Part shown: piece by piece, positions 45,902-54,272 of the stretch
Layout of the letters: every line of letters starts with the position of its first letter
Position numbering within the stretch: the stretch's first letter is position 1
Origin: Streptomyces gardneri
GTDB taxonomy: Bacteria > Actinomycetota > Actinomycetes > Streptomycetales > Streptomycetaceae
Length of the DNA stretch: 64,000 nucleotides
Assembly (NCBI RefSeq): GCF_006539185.1
Contig: NZ_BJMN01000027.1
Location: 62,001 to 126,000, forward strand
Direction: 5' to 3'
The notes under the pieces: generated by a model
Database searches by the model: none
Told to the model about the DNA's origin: nothing
The model's input: the letters and a program-made list of their open reading frames with translations, nothing else
Program-made: the position numbers and the translations under genes

Positions 45902-46921
45902 CTACGCCCCGAAGTCGTAGGCCTCCACCTCCGCGAGGTACCGGGCCCTGCGGGGCTCGTCGTCCTCCAGGAAGGAGGCCTCGAAGGAGTTGCGGGCGAG
46001 GGCGCGGAGCTGCTCCGGCTCCAGGGCGAGGGCGGCTTCCACCGCGTCGAAGTTGTCGCCCGCGTAGCCGCCGAAGTAGGCCGGGTCGTCGGAGTTCACC
46101 GTCACCAGCAGGCCGGCCGCCAGCATCGCGCGGAGCGGGTGGTCGGCGAGCGTGTCGATGACGCGGAGCCGGACGTTCGACAGGGGGCAGAGCGTCAGCG
46201 GCACCCGCTCGCGGGCCAGCCGGCCGACCAGCTCCGGGTCCTCCATGCAGCGCAGCCCGTGGTCGATCCGCTCCACGCCGAGGACGTCGAGGGCCTCGCG
46301 GACGTACTCCGCGGGGCCCTCCTCGCCCGCGTGGGCGACGCGGCGCAGCCCGAGCCGGGCGGCCTCCTCGTACACCTCGCGGAACTTCGCGGGCGGGTGG
46401 CCGACCTCGGCCGAGTCCAGGCCGACGCCGGTGATCCGGTGCAGGTACGGCTTCGCGGCCTCCAGGGTGGCCATGGCCGACTCGGCGGACTCGTCGCGCA
46501 GGAAGCACATGATGAGCCGGGTCGAGATCCCGTACCGCTCCTCGGACCGGTCGAGGGCGGCGCCGAGGCCCTCGATCACGGTGCCGATCGGGACTCCGCG
46601 GGCGGTGTGCGCCTGCGGGTCGAAGAAGATCTCGGCATGCCGGACGCCCTGGGCCGCGGCCTTCTCCAGATAGGCGTCGGCGAGCTCGGTGAAGTCCTCG
46701 GCGGTGCGCAGGACCGCCATCAGGCCGTAGTAGAGGTCCAGGAAGGACTGGAGGTCGCTGAACTCGTACGCCTCGCGCAGGGCGGTGGTGTCCGCGTACG
46801 GCAGGGTGACGCCGTTGCGTGCGGCGAGCGCGAAGGCCAGCTCGGGTTCGAGGGTGCCTTCGATGTGGAGGTGCAGTTCGGCCTTGGGAAGGCCCACGGG
46901 GAGGTGCTGGGGGAGGTGCAT
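45902..46921 (-). CDS. adenosine/adenine deaminase family protein
   Basis: A 339-residue zinc amidohydrolase-like purine deaminase. The first metal site is KAELHLHIEGTLEPEL (HxH), then EIFFDPQAHTARGVPIG, GLDSAEVGHPPAKFREVYEEA, VAHAGEEG with the catalytic His-Glu, ERIDHGLRCMED and VNSDDPAYFGGYAGDNF. The last two signatures (GLDSxEVGxPPxKF and N-S-D-D-P-A-x-F-G-G-Y) are typical of adenine deaminases of the Aah1/PA0148 type rather than strict adenosine deaminases, so adenine is a likely substrate. It is transcribed 10 bp after rnz. Start ATG 46921. Confidence 0.85.
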   Translation of the reverse strand: MHLPQHLPVGLPKAELHLHIEGTLEPELAFALAARNGVTLPYADTTALREAYEFSDLQSFLDLYYGLMAVLRTAEDFTELADAYLEKAAAQGVRHAEIFFDPQAHTARGVPIGTVIEGLGAALDRSEERYGISTRLIMCFLRDESAESAMATLEAAKPYLHRITGVGLDSAEVGHPPAKFREVYEEAARLGLRRVAHAGEEGPAEYVREALDVLGVERIDHGLRCMEDPELVGRLARERVPLTLCPLSNVRLRVIDTLADHPLRAMLAAGLLVTVNSDDPAYFGGYAGDNFDAVEAALALEPEQLRALARNSFEASFLEDDEPRRARYLAEVEAYDFGA

Positions 46922-46931
46922 GGGTGGTGCT

Positions 46932-47834
46932 CTATCTCTTCGGTACGGGGACCCTCATGAGGTCCTGGGCAATGCTCAGTTCGCCGTCGAACCCGGCCGC
47001 CCGCGCCTGCCGCTCGAACTCGCCCGGGTCGCTGTAGCGCTGGGAGAAGTGGGTCAGGACGAGGTGCCGCACGCCCGCGTCCCGCGCGACCGCGGCGGCC
47101 TGTCCGGCCGTCAGATGGCCGTGGTCCGTGGCGAGCCTGACGTCCTCGTCGAGGAAGGTCGACTCGATGACGAGCATGTCGGCGCCCTCGGCGAGCGCGT
47201 GCACCCCGTCGCAGAGACGGGTGTCCATGACGAAGGCGAAGCGCTGCCCGCGCCGCACCTCGCTGACCTCGTCGAGGGAGACGCCGTTCAGGCTGCCTTC
47301 CCGCTGGATCCGGCCCACGTCGGGGCCCTTGATGCCGTGCGCGGCGAGCTTCTCGGGCAGGATCCGGCGCCCGTCGGGCTCGGTGACCCGGTAGCCGTAC
47401 GACTCGACGGGGTGCGAGAGCCTGTGCGCGTCGAGGGTGTACGCCTCGGTGACCGCGAGGGGACCGTCGGCGGCGACCGGCGACTCGGTCAGCCGCACGG
47501 TCTCGCGGTAGGCCGTGGCGTACCGCAGCCGCTCGAAGAAGTGCTGCCCGCTCGCCGGGTAGTGGGCGGTGACCGGGTGCGGGACCTGGTCGAGGTTGAT
47601 CCGCTGGATCACCCCGGCCAGGCCGAGCGAGTGGTCGCCGTGGAAGTGCGTGACGCAGATCCGGTCGAGGTCGTGCGCCGCGACCCCGGCCCGCAGCATC
47701 TGGCGCTGGGTGCCCTCGCCCGGATCGAAGAGGATGCCCTGGCCGTCCCAGCGCAGCAGGTAGCCGTTGTGGTTGCGGTGCCGGGTCGGGACCTGGCTCG
47801 CGGTCCCGAGGACGACCAGTTCGCGTACGGACAC
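46932..47834 (-). CDS. rnz: ribonuclease Z
   Basis: A 300-residue zinc endonuclease that trims tRNA 3' ends. Metallo-beta-lactamase motifs: ICVTHFHGDHSLGLAG, FDPGEGTQRQMLRAG, MDTRLCDGV, ESTFLDEDVRLATDHGHLTAGQAA and LTHFSQRY. RREGSLNG-like and PVESYGYRV segments are family features. GTG 47834 is 4 bp after the HIT stop codon, so the two are probably translationally coupled. It forms an operon with the upstream HIT gene and the downstream deaminase gene. Confidence 0.93.
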   Translation of the reverse strand: MSVRELVVLGTASQVPTRHRNHNGYLLRWDGQGILFDPGEGTQRQMLRAGVAAHDLDRICVTHFHGDHSLGLAGVIQRINLDQVPHPVTAHYPASGQHFFERLRYATAYRETVRLTESPVAADGPLAVTEAYTLDAHRLSHPVESYGYRVTEPDGRRILPEKLAAHGIKGPDVGRIQREGSLNGVSLDEVSEVRRGQRFAFVMDTRLCDGVHALAEGADMLVIESTFLDEDVRLATDHGHLTAGQAAAVARDAGVRHLVLTHFSQRYSDPGEFERQARAAGFDGELSIAQDLMRVPVPKR

Positions 47835-47837
47835 GGC

Positions 47838-48197
47838 TTAGCCGGGAGGCCAGTTGAGACCGCGGCCGCCCAGCACGTGCGCGTGGGCGTGGAAGACGGT
47901 CTGGCCCGCGCCGGCACCGGTGTTGAAGACGATCCGGAAGCCGTGGCCGTCGATCTTCTCCTGCGCGGCGACCTCTCCGGCCTCACGCAGTATGTCGGCG
48001 GCGACGGTCGGCGCCGCGGCGGCCAGCGAGGCGGCGTCCGGGTAGTGGAGGCGCGGGATGACCAGGACGTGCGTCGGCGCCTGCGGGTTGATGTCGCGGA
48101 ACGCGACGGTCGTCTCCGTCTCGCGCACGATCGTCGCCGGCACCTCCCCTTCCGCGATCTTGCAGAACAGGCAGTCGCTCTGCGGCTCTCCGGCCAT
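47838..48197 (-). CDS. HIT domain (histidine triad) nucleotide-binding protein
   Basis: A 119-residue HIT-family nucleotide hydrolase/transferase. The zinc site near the start is DCLFCKIAEGEVP (CxxC). The catalytic triad motif is VFHAHAHVLGGRGLNWPPG (HxHxH). ATG 48197 follows GAGGAGG at 8 bases; the longer frame from 48260 is not supported by a site. It belongs to the Hint group (purine nucleoside phosphoramidase). It is first in an operon with rnz and the deaminase-family gene. Confidence 0.9.
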   Translation of the reverse strand: MAGEPQSDCLFCKIAEGEVPATIVRETETTVAFRDINPQAPTHVLVIPRLHYPDAASLAAAAPTVAADILREAGEVAAQEKIDGHGFRIVFNTGAGAGQTVFHAHAHVLGGRGLNWPPG

Positions 48198-48287
48198 GGC
48201 CCGGGCCTCCTCGCTGTTGTGGATGGGTCCACCAGGCATGCTATCGGCCGCCGCCGACATGATCTCGACGTCCGGCCGCTCGCCCGA

Positions 48288-49382
48288 TCAGTCCTTCGGC
48301 GCGCGGCGGTTCAAGGCCGAGCGGCTCACCCAGTACGTGATGATCACGCCCCAGAACAGAGGCGTCCCGAATCCGCTCACCACCCCCGAGTCGAAGGACC
48401 ACAGGGCGAGCTCCGCCAGCGAGTAGAGCCCGAGAAGCCCGACGGCCCCGGCCATGAACAGCACGGGCCGGCAGTTGCGTGCCACGAGGAGCAGGGGGCG
48501 GCGCAGCCGGGGCGGCACCCGGCGGGCCATCCACACCGCCCACCCGGCCCAGGCGCCGACGAGCACGGCCCCGCCGAGCAGGAGCGGGACGGCCGCGTCG
48601 GACCAGGTCGCGCCGACGGGGATCCAGGCGATGGCGACGGCGGAGGCGATGAAGCCGAGGAGGGCCACCCAGCGGGCCCCGGCCGCGGTGTTCCAGGCCA
48701 TGGCCTCCAGGTTGTAGCGGGCCTTGCGGTCGTCGAGGTCGAGCGCGGCGGAGGCCACGAAGCCCTCGGCGGCCTGCGTCCAGGCCCCGCGCCGGAACCA
48801 GCGGCGCCGCAGCCGCAGCAGCGAGAGGTTGTTGTGGGCCTCGCTGCTCTGCGGGTTGAGCCGCAGGGCCGTCTCGTACGCCCGCTGCGCGGTGGCGTGG
48901 TCGCCCCGGCGCTGGGCGGTCAGCCCCACCAGGAAGTGCGCCGCGTCCTCCTCGGGGCCGAGGGCGACGGCGACGCGCGCCGCCTCGTACGCCTCGACCG
49001 CGCGGCCCCGGGCGCGGGCGCGCTCGGCGTGCTCGGCGAGGGCCGTGCCGAGCGCGTAGTGGCTGCCCCAGTACTGCGGGGCGAGTTCCACGGCGCGCCG
49101 GGCGCTCAGCTCGGCCTCCGGGAACCGCTTCAGGGCCAGCAGGATCTGGACCCGCATCAGCCAGCCCATGAGCAGCTCGGACCGGGCGCCCAGCGCCTGG
49201 TCCACGGCGGCCAGGGCGGCCGGGGCGTCGCCGGCCCGGTGGTGGCAGCGGGCGAGCAGGACGAGGGCGTCGGCGTCCTCCGGGTCGGTCGCCAGGTGCT
49301 GGGCGACGAGTACCCCGGCCTGCTCGTACCGTCCCGTGTCGTACAGCGCCTCGGCGCGCAGGAGCGCGGTCGGAGTGGTCAC
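48288..49382 (-). CDS. TPR and membrane-domain protein
   Basis: A 364-residue protein. Residues 1 to about 215 are tetratricopeptide-like helical pairs (ALYDTGRYEQAGVLVAQHLATDPEDADALVLLARCHHRAGDAPAAL and following). Residues about 230-360 contain roughly four hydrophobic segments, ending in FGTPLFWGVIITYWVSRSALNRRAPKD. The protein is thus a soluble repeat domain on a membrane anchor. GTG 49382 overlaps the ATPase stop by 4 bp (GTGA), so it is translationally coupled to the AAA+ ATPase and probably a partner. The function is unknown; membrane-bound assembly or cargo presentation is a guess. Confidence 0.75.
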   Translation of the reverse strand: MTTPTALLRAEALYDTGRYEQAGVLVAQHLATDPEDADALVLLARCHHRAGDAPAALAAVDQALGARSELLMGWLMRVQILLALKRFPEAELSARRAVELAPQYWGSHYALGTALAEHAERARARGRAVEAYEAARVAVALGPEEDAAHFLVGLTAQRRGDHATAQRAYETALRLNPQSSEAHNNLSLLRLRRRWFRRGAWTQAAEGFVASAALDLDDRKARYNLEAMAWNTAAGARWVALLGFIASAVAIAWIPVGATWSDAAVPLLLGGAVLVGAWAGWAVWMARRVPPRLRRPLLLVARNCRPVLFMAGAVGLLGLYSLAELALWSFDSGVVSGFGTPLFWGVIITYWVSRSALNRRAPKD

Positions 49383-50701
49383 AGCTTGCGCTTCCGCTTC
49401 AGGTAGGCGAGGAGGTCGTCGTACAGCCCGCCCTCGTTGGCGAACATGGCCACGTTCCGCGCGGCGGCGAACCACGGCTCCGTGGACGGCTTGATCTGCT
49501 TGGCCGCGCCGAGGAGGTCCTTGGTGGTGATCAGGCGTACGGAGCCGCTGCGGGCGGAGTCGAGGAGCGCGGCCTCGGCGGCGGACTCGCAGAGGTGGGC
49601 GAGGTCGGCGCCGGAGAAGTCCTCCGTGACCTTGACGAGCTTGCCGAGGTCGACGGCCTCGATGGGGCGCTCGCGCAGGTGGTAGCGGAGGATCGCCTCC
49701 CGGGCGGCGGCGTCGGGCGGCAGCACGAGGAGCGTGCGGTCGAGACGGCCGGGGCGGCGCAGCGCGATGTCCACGTCCCAGGGCACGTTGGTGGCGGCGA
49801 GCACGAAGACGCCTTCGTTGCCGGCGCCGCTCGCGATGCCGTCGAGCTCGGTGAGGAGCTGGTTGACGACATTGCGCAGGCCGCTGTGGTGCGTACGGGA
49901 ACGCTTGGCGCCGAGGGCGTCCAGCTCGTCGAGGAAGACGACGCACGGGGCCTGGCGGCGGGCCGTCTCGAAGATGTCGTGGATGTTCTTCTCGGAGGCC
50001 CCGATCCACATGTCGAGGACGTCGGAGAGCGAGACGGTGAGGAAGTTCGCGCCGAGCTCGCCCGCGACGGCCCGGGCGATGAAGGTCTTGCCGCAGCCGG
50101 GCGGACCGTACAGGAGCAGACCGCCGCGCAGCGACTTGCCGTACAGCCTGCGCAGTTCGGGATTGCGCATGGGGGCGAGGAAGGCGGCCTCCAGGCGGTC
50201 CCTGACCTCCTCCATGCCGCCGACGTCGGCGAGCCGTACGGCACCGGGGGCGTCCACGTCCCAGGCCGCGGCGTCCCCGGCGGCGCCCTCGCCGCCCTCG
50301 GCCTGCGGGTCCTCCAGGAAGCGGGGCCCTACGAGGTCCTGGACCTGCTGCTCGGCGGCGGCCCAGTCGAAGGCGGGGGCGGGGTCGGACGGGGCGGGGG
50401 CCTCGGTCGGGGCGGGGGCCTGGGTCGGGGCCTCGGGCTTCTCGACCACAGGCGGCTGCACCGGCGCGGGGCCCGGCTCCGGAGTTGATGTCGAAGGCAC
50501 GCCCATCGCCCGCATCATCAGCGCGCGGGCGGCCGCGTCCCCGGGCGCGTGCTGGAGGGCGACGGCCGCCTCCGCGACGGCCTCCTCGTTGCGCCCCTCG
50601 GAAAGGAGCAGCTCGGCGAAGTGGAGGCGCAGGGGTACGTCACCGGGCGCGGCGGCAACGGCGGTGCGCAGACTGCTGATCAGAGGGGACTCGTCGGCCA
50701 T
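49379..50701 (-). CDS. AAA+ ATPase with N-terminal TPR region
   Basis: A 440-residue protein. An N-terminal TPR-like helical stretch (1-66) and a Pro/Ala linker (about 70-115) precede the AAA+ core (about 155-435): Walker A LLYGPPGCGKTF (198-208), Walker B CVVFLDELDALGAKRS (253-268), the sensor-1 segment VLAATNVPWDVDIALRRPGRLDR and the C-terminal helical lid DFSGADLAHLCESAAEAALL. The core is of the Cdc48/FtsH-like classic clade (with the VGGMEEV opening), but no protease domain follows. Probable remodelling ATPase. The downstream TPR-membrane gene is coupled by GTGA. Family-level function only. Confidence 0.88.
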   Translation of the reverse strand: MADESPLISSLRTAVAAAPGDVPLRLHFAELLLSEGRNEEAVAEAAVALQHAPGDAAARALMMRAMGVPSTSTPEPGPAPVQPPVVEKPEAPTQAPAPTEAPAPSDPAPAFDWAAAEQQVQDLVGPRFLEDPQAEGGEGAAGDAAAWDVDAPGAVRLADVGGMEEVRDRLEAAFLAPMRNPELRRLYGKSLRGGLLLYGPPGCGKTFIARAVAGELGANFLTVSLSDVLDMWIGASEKNIHDIFETARRQAPCVVFLDELDALGAKRSRTHHSGLRNVVNQLLTELDGIASGAGNEGVFVLAATNVPWDVDIALRRPGRLDRTLLVLPPDAAAREAILRYHLRERPIEAVDLGKLVKVTEDFSGADLAHLCESAAEAALLDSARSGSVRLITTKDLLGAAKQIKPSTEPWFAAARNVAMFANEGGLYDDLLAYLKRKRKL

Positions 50702-50770
50702 GCGGCCACCCTATGAAGGACCCGGGGGCGGCCGTCCACCGGGTTCCGGCAAAAATCGGCGTCCCCCGAC

Positions 50771-50818
50771 ATCGCCGTCCACCGAGATCGCCGTCCACCG
50801 AGATCTCCGTCCGTACAC
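50771..50818. repeat. 16-bp tandem repeat
   Basis: Two perfect 16-bp units (50771-50786 and 50787-50802, starting atcgccgtcc) are followed by a degenerate third (50803-50818). They occupy the gap between the divergent AAA+ ATPase and the 119-residue gene. Probable slippage product, in promoter territory. Confidence 0.6.
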
Positions 50819-50826
50819 TGCGCCGG

Positions 50827-51186
50827 ATGAGACGGGACGGCGCACTGCGCCAACTGACGGTGGACGGCACGGTGTGGCTCTGGAACGTCCGCCACCGCCA
50901 CCCCGACTGCCGGACGGTCCTCACCCTGCGCCGCGCGGAGACCCGGCACGCCCAGCTCCGGCTGGTCTTCCGGGACGGCCCCGGCCGCATCGTGGCCGGA
51001 TACCCCTTCGGCCTGGGTGACGTGGCGTCGACCGGCGGCGACATCCTGAACCTCAACAAGCCGGGCGTCGTACGCCGCTTCCTGGAGGAGGCCGGAGCCC
51101 GCGGCCTCCTCCCCACTGCCCACGGCATCCGGGAGGAGGACGCCTGGCCGCTCTACGACACGCTGGCGGAGCCGGCCGAGACCTAG
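50827..51186 (+). CDS. hypothetical protein
   Basis: A 119-residue protein with no signal or membrane segment, basic in the first half (MRRDGALRQLTVDGTVWLWNVRHRHPDCRTVLTLRRAETRHAQLRLVFRDG) and mixed later (LNKPGVVRRFLEEAGARGLLPTAHG). The layout suggests a small beta domain followed by helices. I do not recognise a family. ATG 50827 was chosen from the reading frame; no strong ribosome binding site is seen. It is divergent from the AAA+ ATPase and convergent with rsmE. Confidence 0.6.
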   Translation: MRRDGALRQLTVDGTVWLWNVRHRHPDCRTVLTLRRAETRHAQLRLVFRDGPGRIVAGYPFGLGDVASTGGDILNLNKPGVVRRFLEEAGARGLLPTAHGIREEDAWPLYDTLAEPAET

Positions 51187-51198
51187 CCCCAGCGGCCG

Positions 51199-51942
51199 TC
51201 AGCTCCAGCGGCCGGTGCGCGCCAGGACGAGGGCCGTCGCCGCCGTACCCGCCGTGGAGGTGCGCAGGACGCTGCGGCCCAGCCGGTACGGCTTCGCCCC
51301 GGCCGCCTCGAAGGCCGCGAGCTCGTCCGGGGAGACACCGCCCTCGGGGCCGACGACCAGCACGATCGAGCCCTTCGCGGGCAGTTCGACGGTGGCCAGC
51401 GCGTCACTGCCGTGCTCGCGGTCCTCGTGCAGGACGCCGGCGAAGTCGGCGCCCGCGAGGAGAGCGGCGACCTGCTTGGTCGTCATCAGCTCGGCGACCT
51501 CGGGGAAACGGGTGCGGCGCGACTGCTTGCCCGACTCGCGGGCGGTGGAGCGCCACTTGGCGAGCGCCTTGAGACCCCGGTCGCCCTTCCACTGGGTGAT
51601 GCAGCGGGAGGCGGCCCAGGGCACGATCGCGTCGACACCGGTCTCCGTCATGGTCTCGACGGCGAGTTCGCCCCGATCGCCCTTGGGCAGCGCCTGGACG
51701 ACGGTGACGTGCGGCTCCTCCGCGGGGTCCTCGTACACGGTGGAGAGCTCCACCGTCAGCCGGTCCTTGCCCTCCACGGCCGACACGACGCAGTCGGCCC
51801 AGCGGCCCCGGCCGTCGGTCAGGACGACGTCCTCCCCCGGGTTCAGCCGCTTCACGGAGACGGCGTGCCGGCCCTCGGGCCCGTCCAGGACGAAGAGAGG
51901 GGTGTCGGGGATCGTGTCGACGACGAAGACGGGTGCGGTCAT
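51199..51942 (-). CDS. rsmE: 16S rRNA (uracil-1498-N3)-methyltransferase
   Basis: A 247-residue SPOUT-class methyltransferase that modifies U1498 of 16S rRNA. Signatures: HAVSVKRLNPGEDVVLTDGRGRWADC (PUA-like N-terminal domain), VQALPKGDRGELAVETMTETGVDAI, and the SAM-binding trefoil-knot motif LVVGPEGGVSPDELAAFEAAGAKPYRLGRSVLRTSTA. ATG 51942 follows AGGAG and overlaps the stop of the upstream gene (ATGA), so the pair is translationally coupled. Its downstream neighbour is convergent. Confidence 0.94.
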   Translation of the reverse strand: MTAPVFVVDTIPDTPLFVLDGPEGRHAVSVKRLNPGEDVVLTDGRGRWADCVVSAVEGKDRLTVELSTVYEDPAEEPHVTVVQALPKGDRGELAVETMTETGVDAIVPWAASRCITQWKGDRGLKALAKWRSTARESGKQSRRTRFPEVAELMTTKQVAALLAGADFAGVLHEDREHGSDALATVELPAKGSIVLVVGPEGGVSPDELAAFEAAGAKPYRLGRSVLRTSTAGTAATALVLARTGRWS

Positions 51943-53021
51943 GAGGCGCTCCTGTGAGCCAGGTCGGAGAGTGCGGTGTCGAGTTCGGCGGCCAGGACCT
52001 CGACGAGCTGCCCGGCGGGGAGTTCGCGGGCGAGACGGTGACCCTGCCCGGCCCACAGGGCCATGCCCTGGGCGTCGCCGGAGGCGGCGGCGGCCTTGCG
52101 GAGCGGGGTGGTGAGGTGGTGGACCTCGGGGTAGGCGGCGGGGGCGTACGGCCCGTGCTCGCGCACGAAGCGGTTGACGAGCCCGCGCGCCGGACGTCCG
52201 GAGAAGGCCCGGGTGAAGGCGGTCCGGGTGAAGAGCGGATCGGTCAGGGCCCGCTTGTGCAGCGGGTGCGCGCCGGACTCGGGGCAGCCGAGGAAGGCGG
52301 TGCCGAGCTGGGCGGCGTCGGCCCCGGCGGCGAGGGCCGCGGCGATCTGCGCGCCCCGCATGATCCCGCCCGTGGCGACGATCGGCAGCGCGACGCTCTC
52401 GCGGACCTGGGTGACGAGGGCGAGGAGCCCGGTCCCCGGGGTGCCGTCGTCGGCCGGGTCGTCGCGGTACGTGCTCTGGTGGCCACCGGCCTCGACGCCC
52501 TGGACGCAGACGGCGTCGGCACCGGCCTGCTCGGCGGCGACGGCGTCCTCGGCGGAGGTGACGGTGACGAGCGTGAACGTTCCGGCACGGGCGAAGGCGG
52601 CGAGCGTCTCGGGGGTCGGGCAGCCGAAGGTGAAGGAGACGACGCGGACCGGGTCCTCCAGGAGGATCGCCAGTTTGGCGTCGTAGCCGTCGTCGCGGCA
52701 GTCGTCGGCCTCGCCGAGGGAGGTCTCGTACCAGGTCGCCTCGCCCGCGAGCTGGTGCCGGTAGACCTCGACGGCGGCGGGGTCGGCGTGCGGGCCGCCC
52801 TGCGGCATGAAGAGGTTGACGCCGAAGGGCCGCGAGGTGAGCCCGCGTACCCGCTTGATCTCCTGGTACAGGCCTCCGGCGGTCTTGTACCCGCCGGCCA
52901 GGAAGCCGAGCGCACCGGCCTTGCAGACGGCTCCGACGAGCTCGGGACAGGAAGCGCCACCCGCCATGGGGGCCTGCACGATCGGAAACCGAAAGAGATC
53001 GTTCAGTGCGGTGGTGGACAT
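51939..53021 (-). CDS. nitronate monooxygenase
   Basis: A 360-residue FMN-dependent enzyme of the NMO/2-nitropropane dioxygenase family, which oxidises nitronates with oxygen. The start FPIVQAPMAGGASCPELVGAVCKAGALGFLAGGYKT is the FMN-binding family opening. TFTLVTVTSAEDAVAAEQAGADAVCVQGVEAGGHQ and LPIVATGGIMRGAQIAAALAAGADAAQLGTAFLGCPES are the phosphate-binding loops, and the His in EAGGHQ is the usual catalytic residue. The gene ends overlapping the rsmE start by 4 bp, so both are in one operon. It is a common streptomycete partner of rsmE. Confidence 0.88.
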   Translation of the reverse strand: MSTTALNDLFRFPIVQAPMAGGASCPELVGAVCKAGALGFLAGGYKTAGGLYQEIKRVRGLTSRPFGVNLFMPQGGPHADPAAVEVYRHQLAGEATWYETSLGEADDCRDDGYDAKLAILLEDPVRVVSFTFGCPTPETLAAFARAGTFTLVTVTSAEDAVAAEQAGADAVCVQGVEAGGHQSTYRDDPADDGTPGTGLLALVTQVRESVALPIVATGGIMRGAQIAAALAAGADAAQLGTAFLGCPESGAHPLHKRALTDPLFTRTAFTRAFSGRPARGLVNRFVREHGPYAPAAYPEVHHLTTPLRKAAAASGDAQGMALWAGQGHRLARELPAGQLVEVLAAELDTALSDLAHRSAS

Positions 53022-53076
53022 ACGGGCATCGTTTCATGACCGTGTCGGCGGGCCGAATCGGTAGGCGGGACGGGGA

Positions 53077-53111
53077 AAGGGCGGTACCCGCGAATCACGG
53101 ATACCGCCCTT
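53077..53111 (-). terminator. terminator of the hrcA-dnaJ operon
   Basis: aagggcggtacccg (53077-53090) can pair with cggataccgccctt (53098-53111) with one mismatch and a 7-nt loop. It lies about 25 bases beyond the dnaJ stop. Confidence 0.65.
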
Positions 53112-53135
53112 GTCCACCGGCTGGGAGCCGAGCGC

Positions 53136-54272
53136 CTACCGCCCGTTGAAGGCATCCTTCAGACGCGAGAACAGCCCCTGCTGCCCCGGCTGGAACTGCC
53201 CGGTGGGGCGCTCCTCGCCGCGCAGCTTGGCGAGCTCGCGCAGGAGCCGCTCCTGCTCCGCGTCGAGCTTGCCCGGGGTCTGCACCTCGACGTGCACGAT
53301 CAGGTCGCCCCGGCCGTTGCCCCGCAGGTGCGTGACGCCGCGGCCGTGCAGCGGGACCGACTGGCCGGACTGCGTGCCCGGGCGGATGTCGATCTCCTCG
53401 ATGCCGTCGAGGGTCTGCAGCGGCACCTTCGTGCCGAGCGCGCCCGCCGTCATCGGGATGGTCACCGTGCAGTGCAGGTCGTCGCCGCGCCGCTGGAACG
53501 TCTCGTGCGGGATCTCGTGGATCTCGACGTACAGGTCGCCGGCGGGGCCGCCGCCGGGGCCGACCTCGCCCTCGCCCGCGAGCTGGATCCGGGTGCCGTT
53601 GTCGACACCGGCCGGGATCTTGACGGTGAGCGTGCGACGGGACCGGACCCGGCCGTCGCCCGCGCACTCGGGGCACGGGGTCGGGACGACGGTGCCGAAG
53701 CCCTGGCACTGCGGGCAGGGCCGGGAAGTCATGACCTGGCCCAGGAAGGACCGCGTGACCTGGGAGACCTCGCCGCGGCCGCGGCACATGTCACAGGTCT
53801 GCGCGGAGGTGCCGGGCGCGGCGCCCTCACCCGAACAGGTGGTGCAGACGACGGCCGTGTCGACCTGGATGTCCTTGGTGGTGCCGAAGGCCGCCTCGTT
53901 GAGGTCGATCTCCAGGCGGATCATGGCGTCCTGGCCGCGGCGCGTCCGCGAGCGCGGTCCGCGCTGCGAGGCCGTGCCGAAGAAGGCGTCCATGATGTCG
54001 GAGAAGTTGCCGAAGCCACCCGCGCCGAAGCCACCCGCGCCACCGCCGCCGGAGGCCGAGAGCGGGTCGCCGCCGAGGTCGTAGACCTGCTTCTTCTGCG
54101 GGTCCGAGAGGACCTCGTAGGCGGCGTTGATCTCCTTGAAGCGTTCCTGCGTCTTCGGATCGGGATTGACGTCCGGGTGCAGCTCGCGCGCGAGCCTCCG
54201 GAAGGCCTTCTTGATCTCGTCCTGGGAAGCGTCGCGGCGCACGCCGAGTACGGCGTAGTAGTCCGTGGCCAC
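53136..54272 (-). CDS. dnaJ: molecular chaperone DnaJ (type I)
   Basis: A 378-residue Hsp40 that stimulates DnaK. The J domain (1-70) has YAVLGVRRDASQDEIKKAFRRLARELHPDVNPD with the HPD motif. A Gly/Phe-rich linker (GGGGAGGFGAGGFGNF) follows, then the zinc-finger region with four CxxCxGxG-type pairs (CTTCSGEG, CDMCRGRG, CPQCQGFG, CPECAGDG), and the C-terminal substrate-binding domain. In streptomycetes this is the second DnaJ, encoded beside hrcA. GTG 54272 directly follows the hrcA stop with no gap. Heat-shock control comes from the CIRCE element upstream of hrcA. Confidence 0.96.
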   Translation of the reverse strand: MATDYYAVLGVRRDASQDEIKKAFRRLARELHPDVNPDPKTQERFKEINAAYEVLSDPQKKQVYDLGGDPLSASGGGGAGGFGAGGFGNFSDIMDAFFGTASQRGPRSRTRRGQDAMIRLEIDLNEAAFGTTKDIQVDTAVVCTTCSGEGAAPGTSAQTCDMCRGRGEVSQVTRSFLGQVMTSRPCPQCQGFGTVVPTPCPECAGDGRVRSRRTLTVKIPAGVDNGTRIQLAGEGEVGPGGGPAGDLYVEIHEIPHETFQRRGDDLHCTVTIPMTAGALGTKVPLQTLDGIEEIDIRPGTQSGQSVPLHGRGVTHLRGNGRGDLIVHVEVQTPGKLDAEQERLLRELAKLRGEERPTGQFQPGQQGLFSRLKDAFNGR

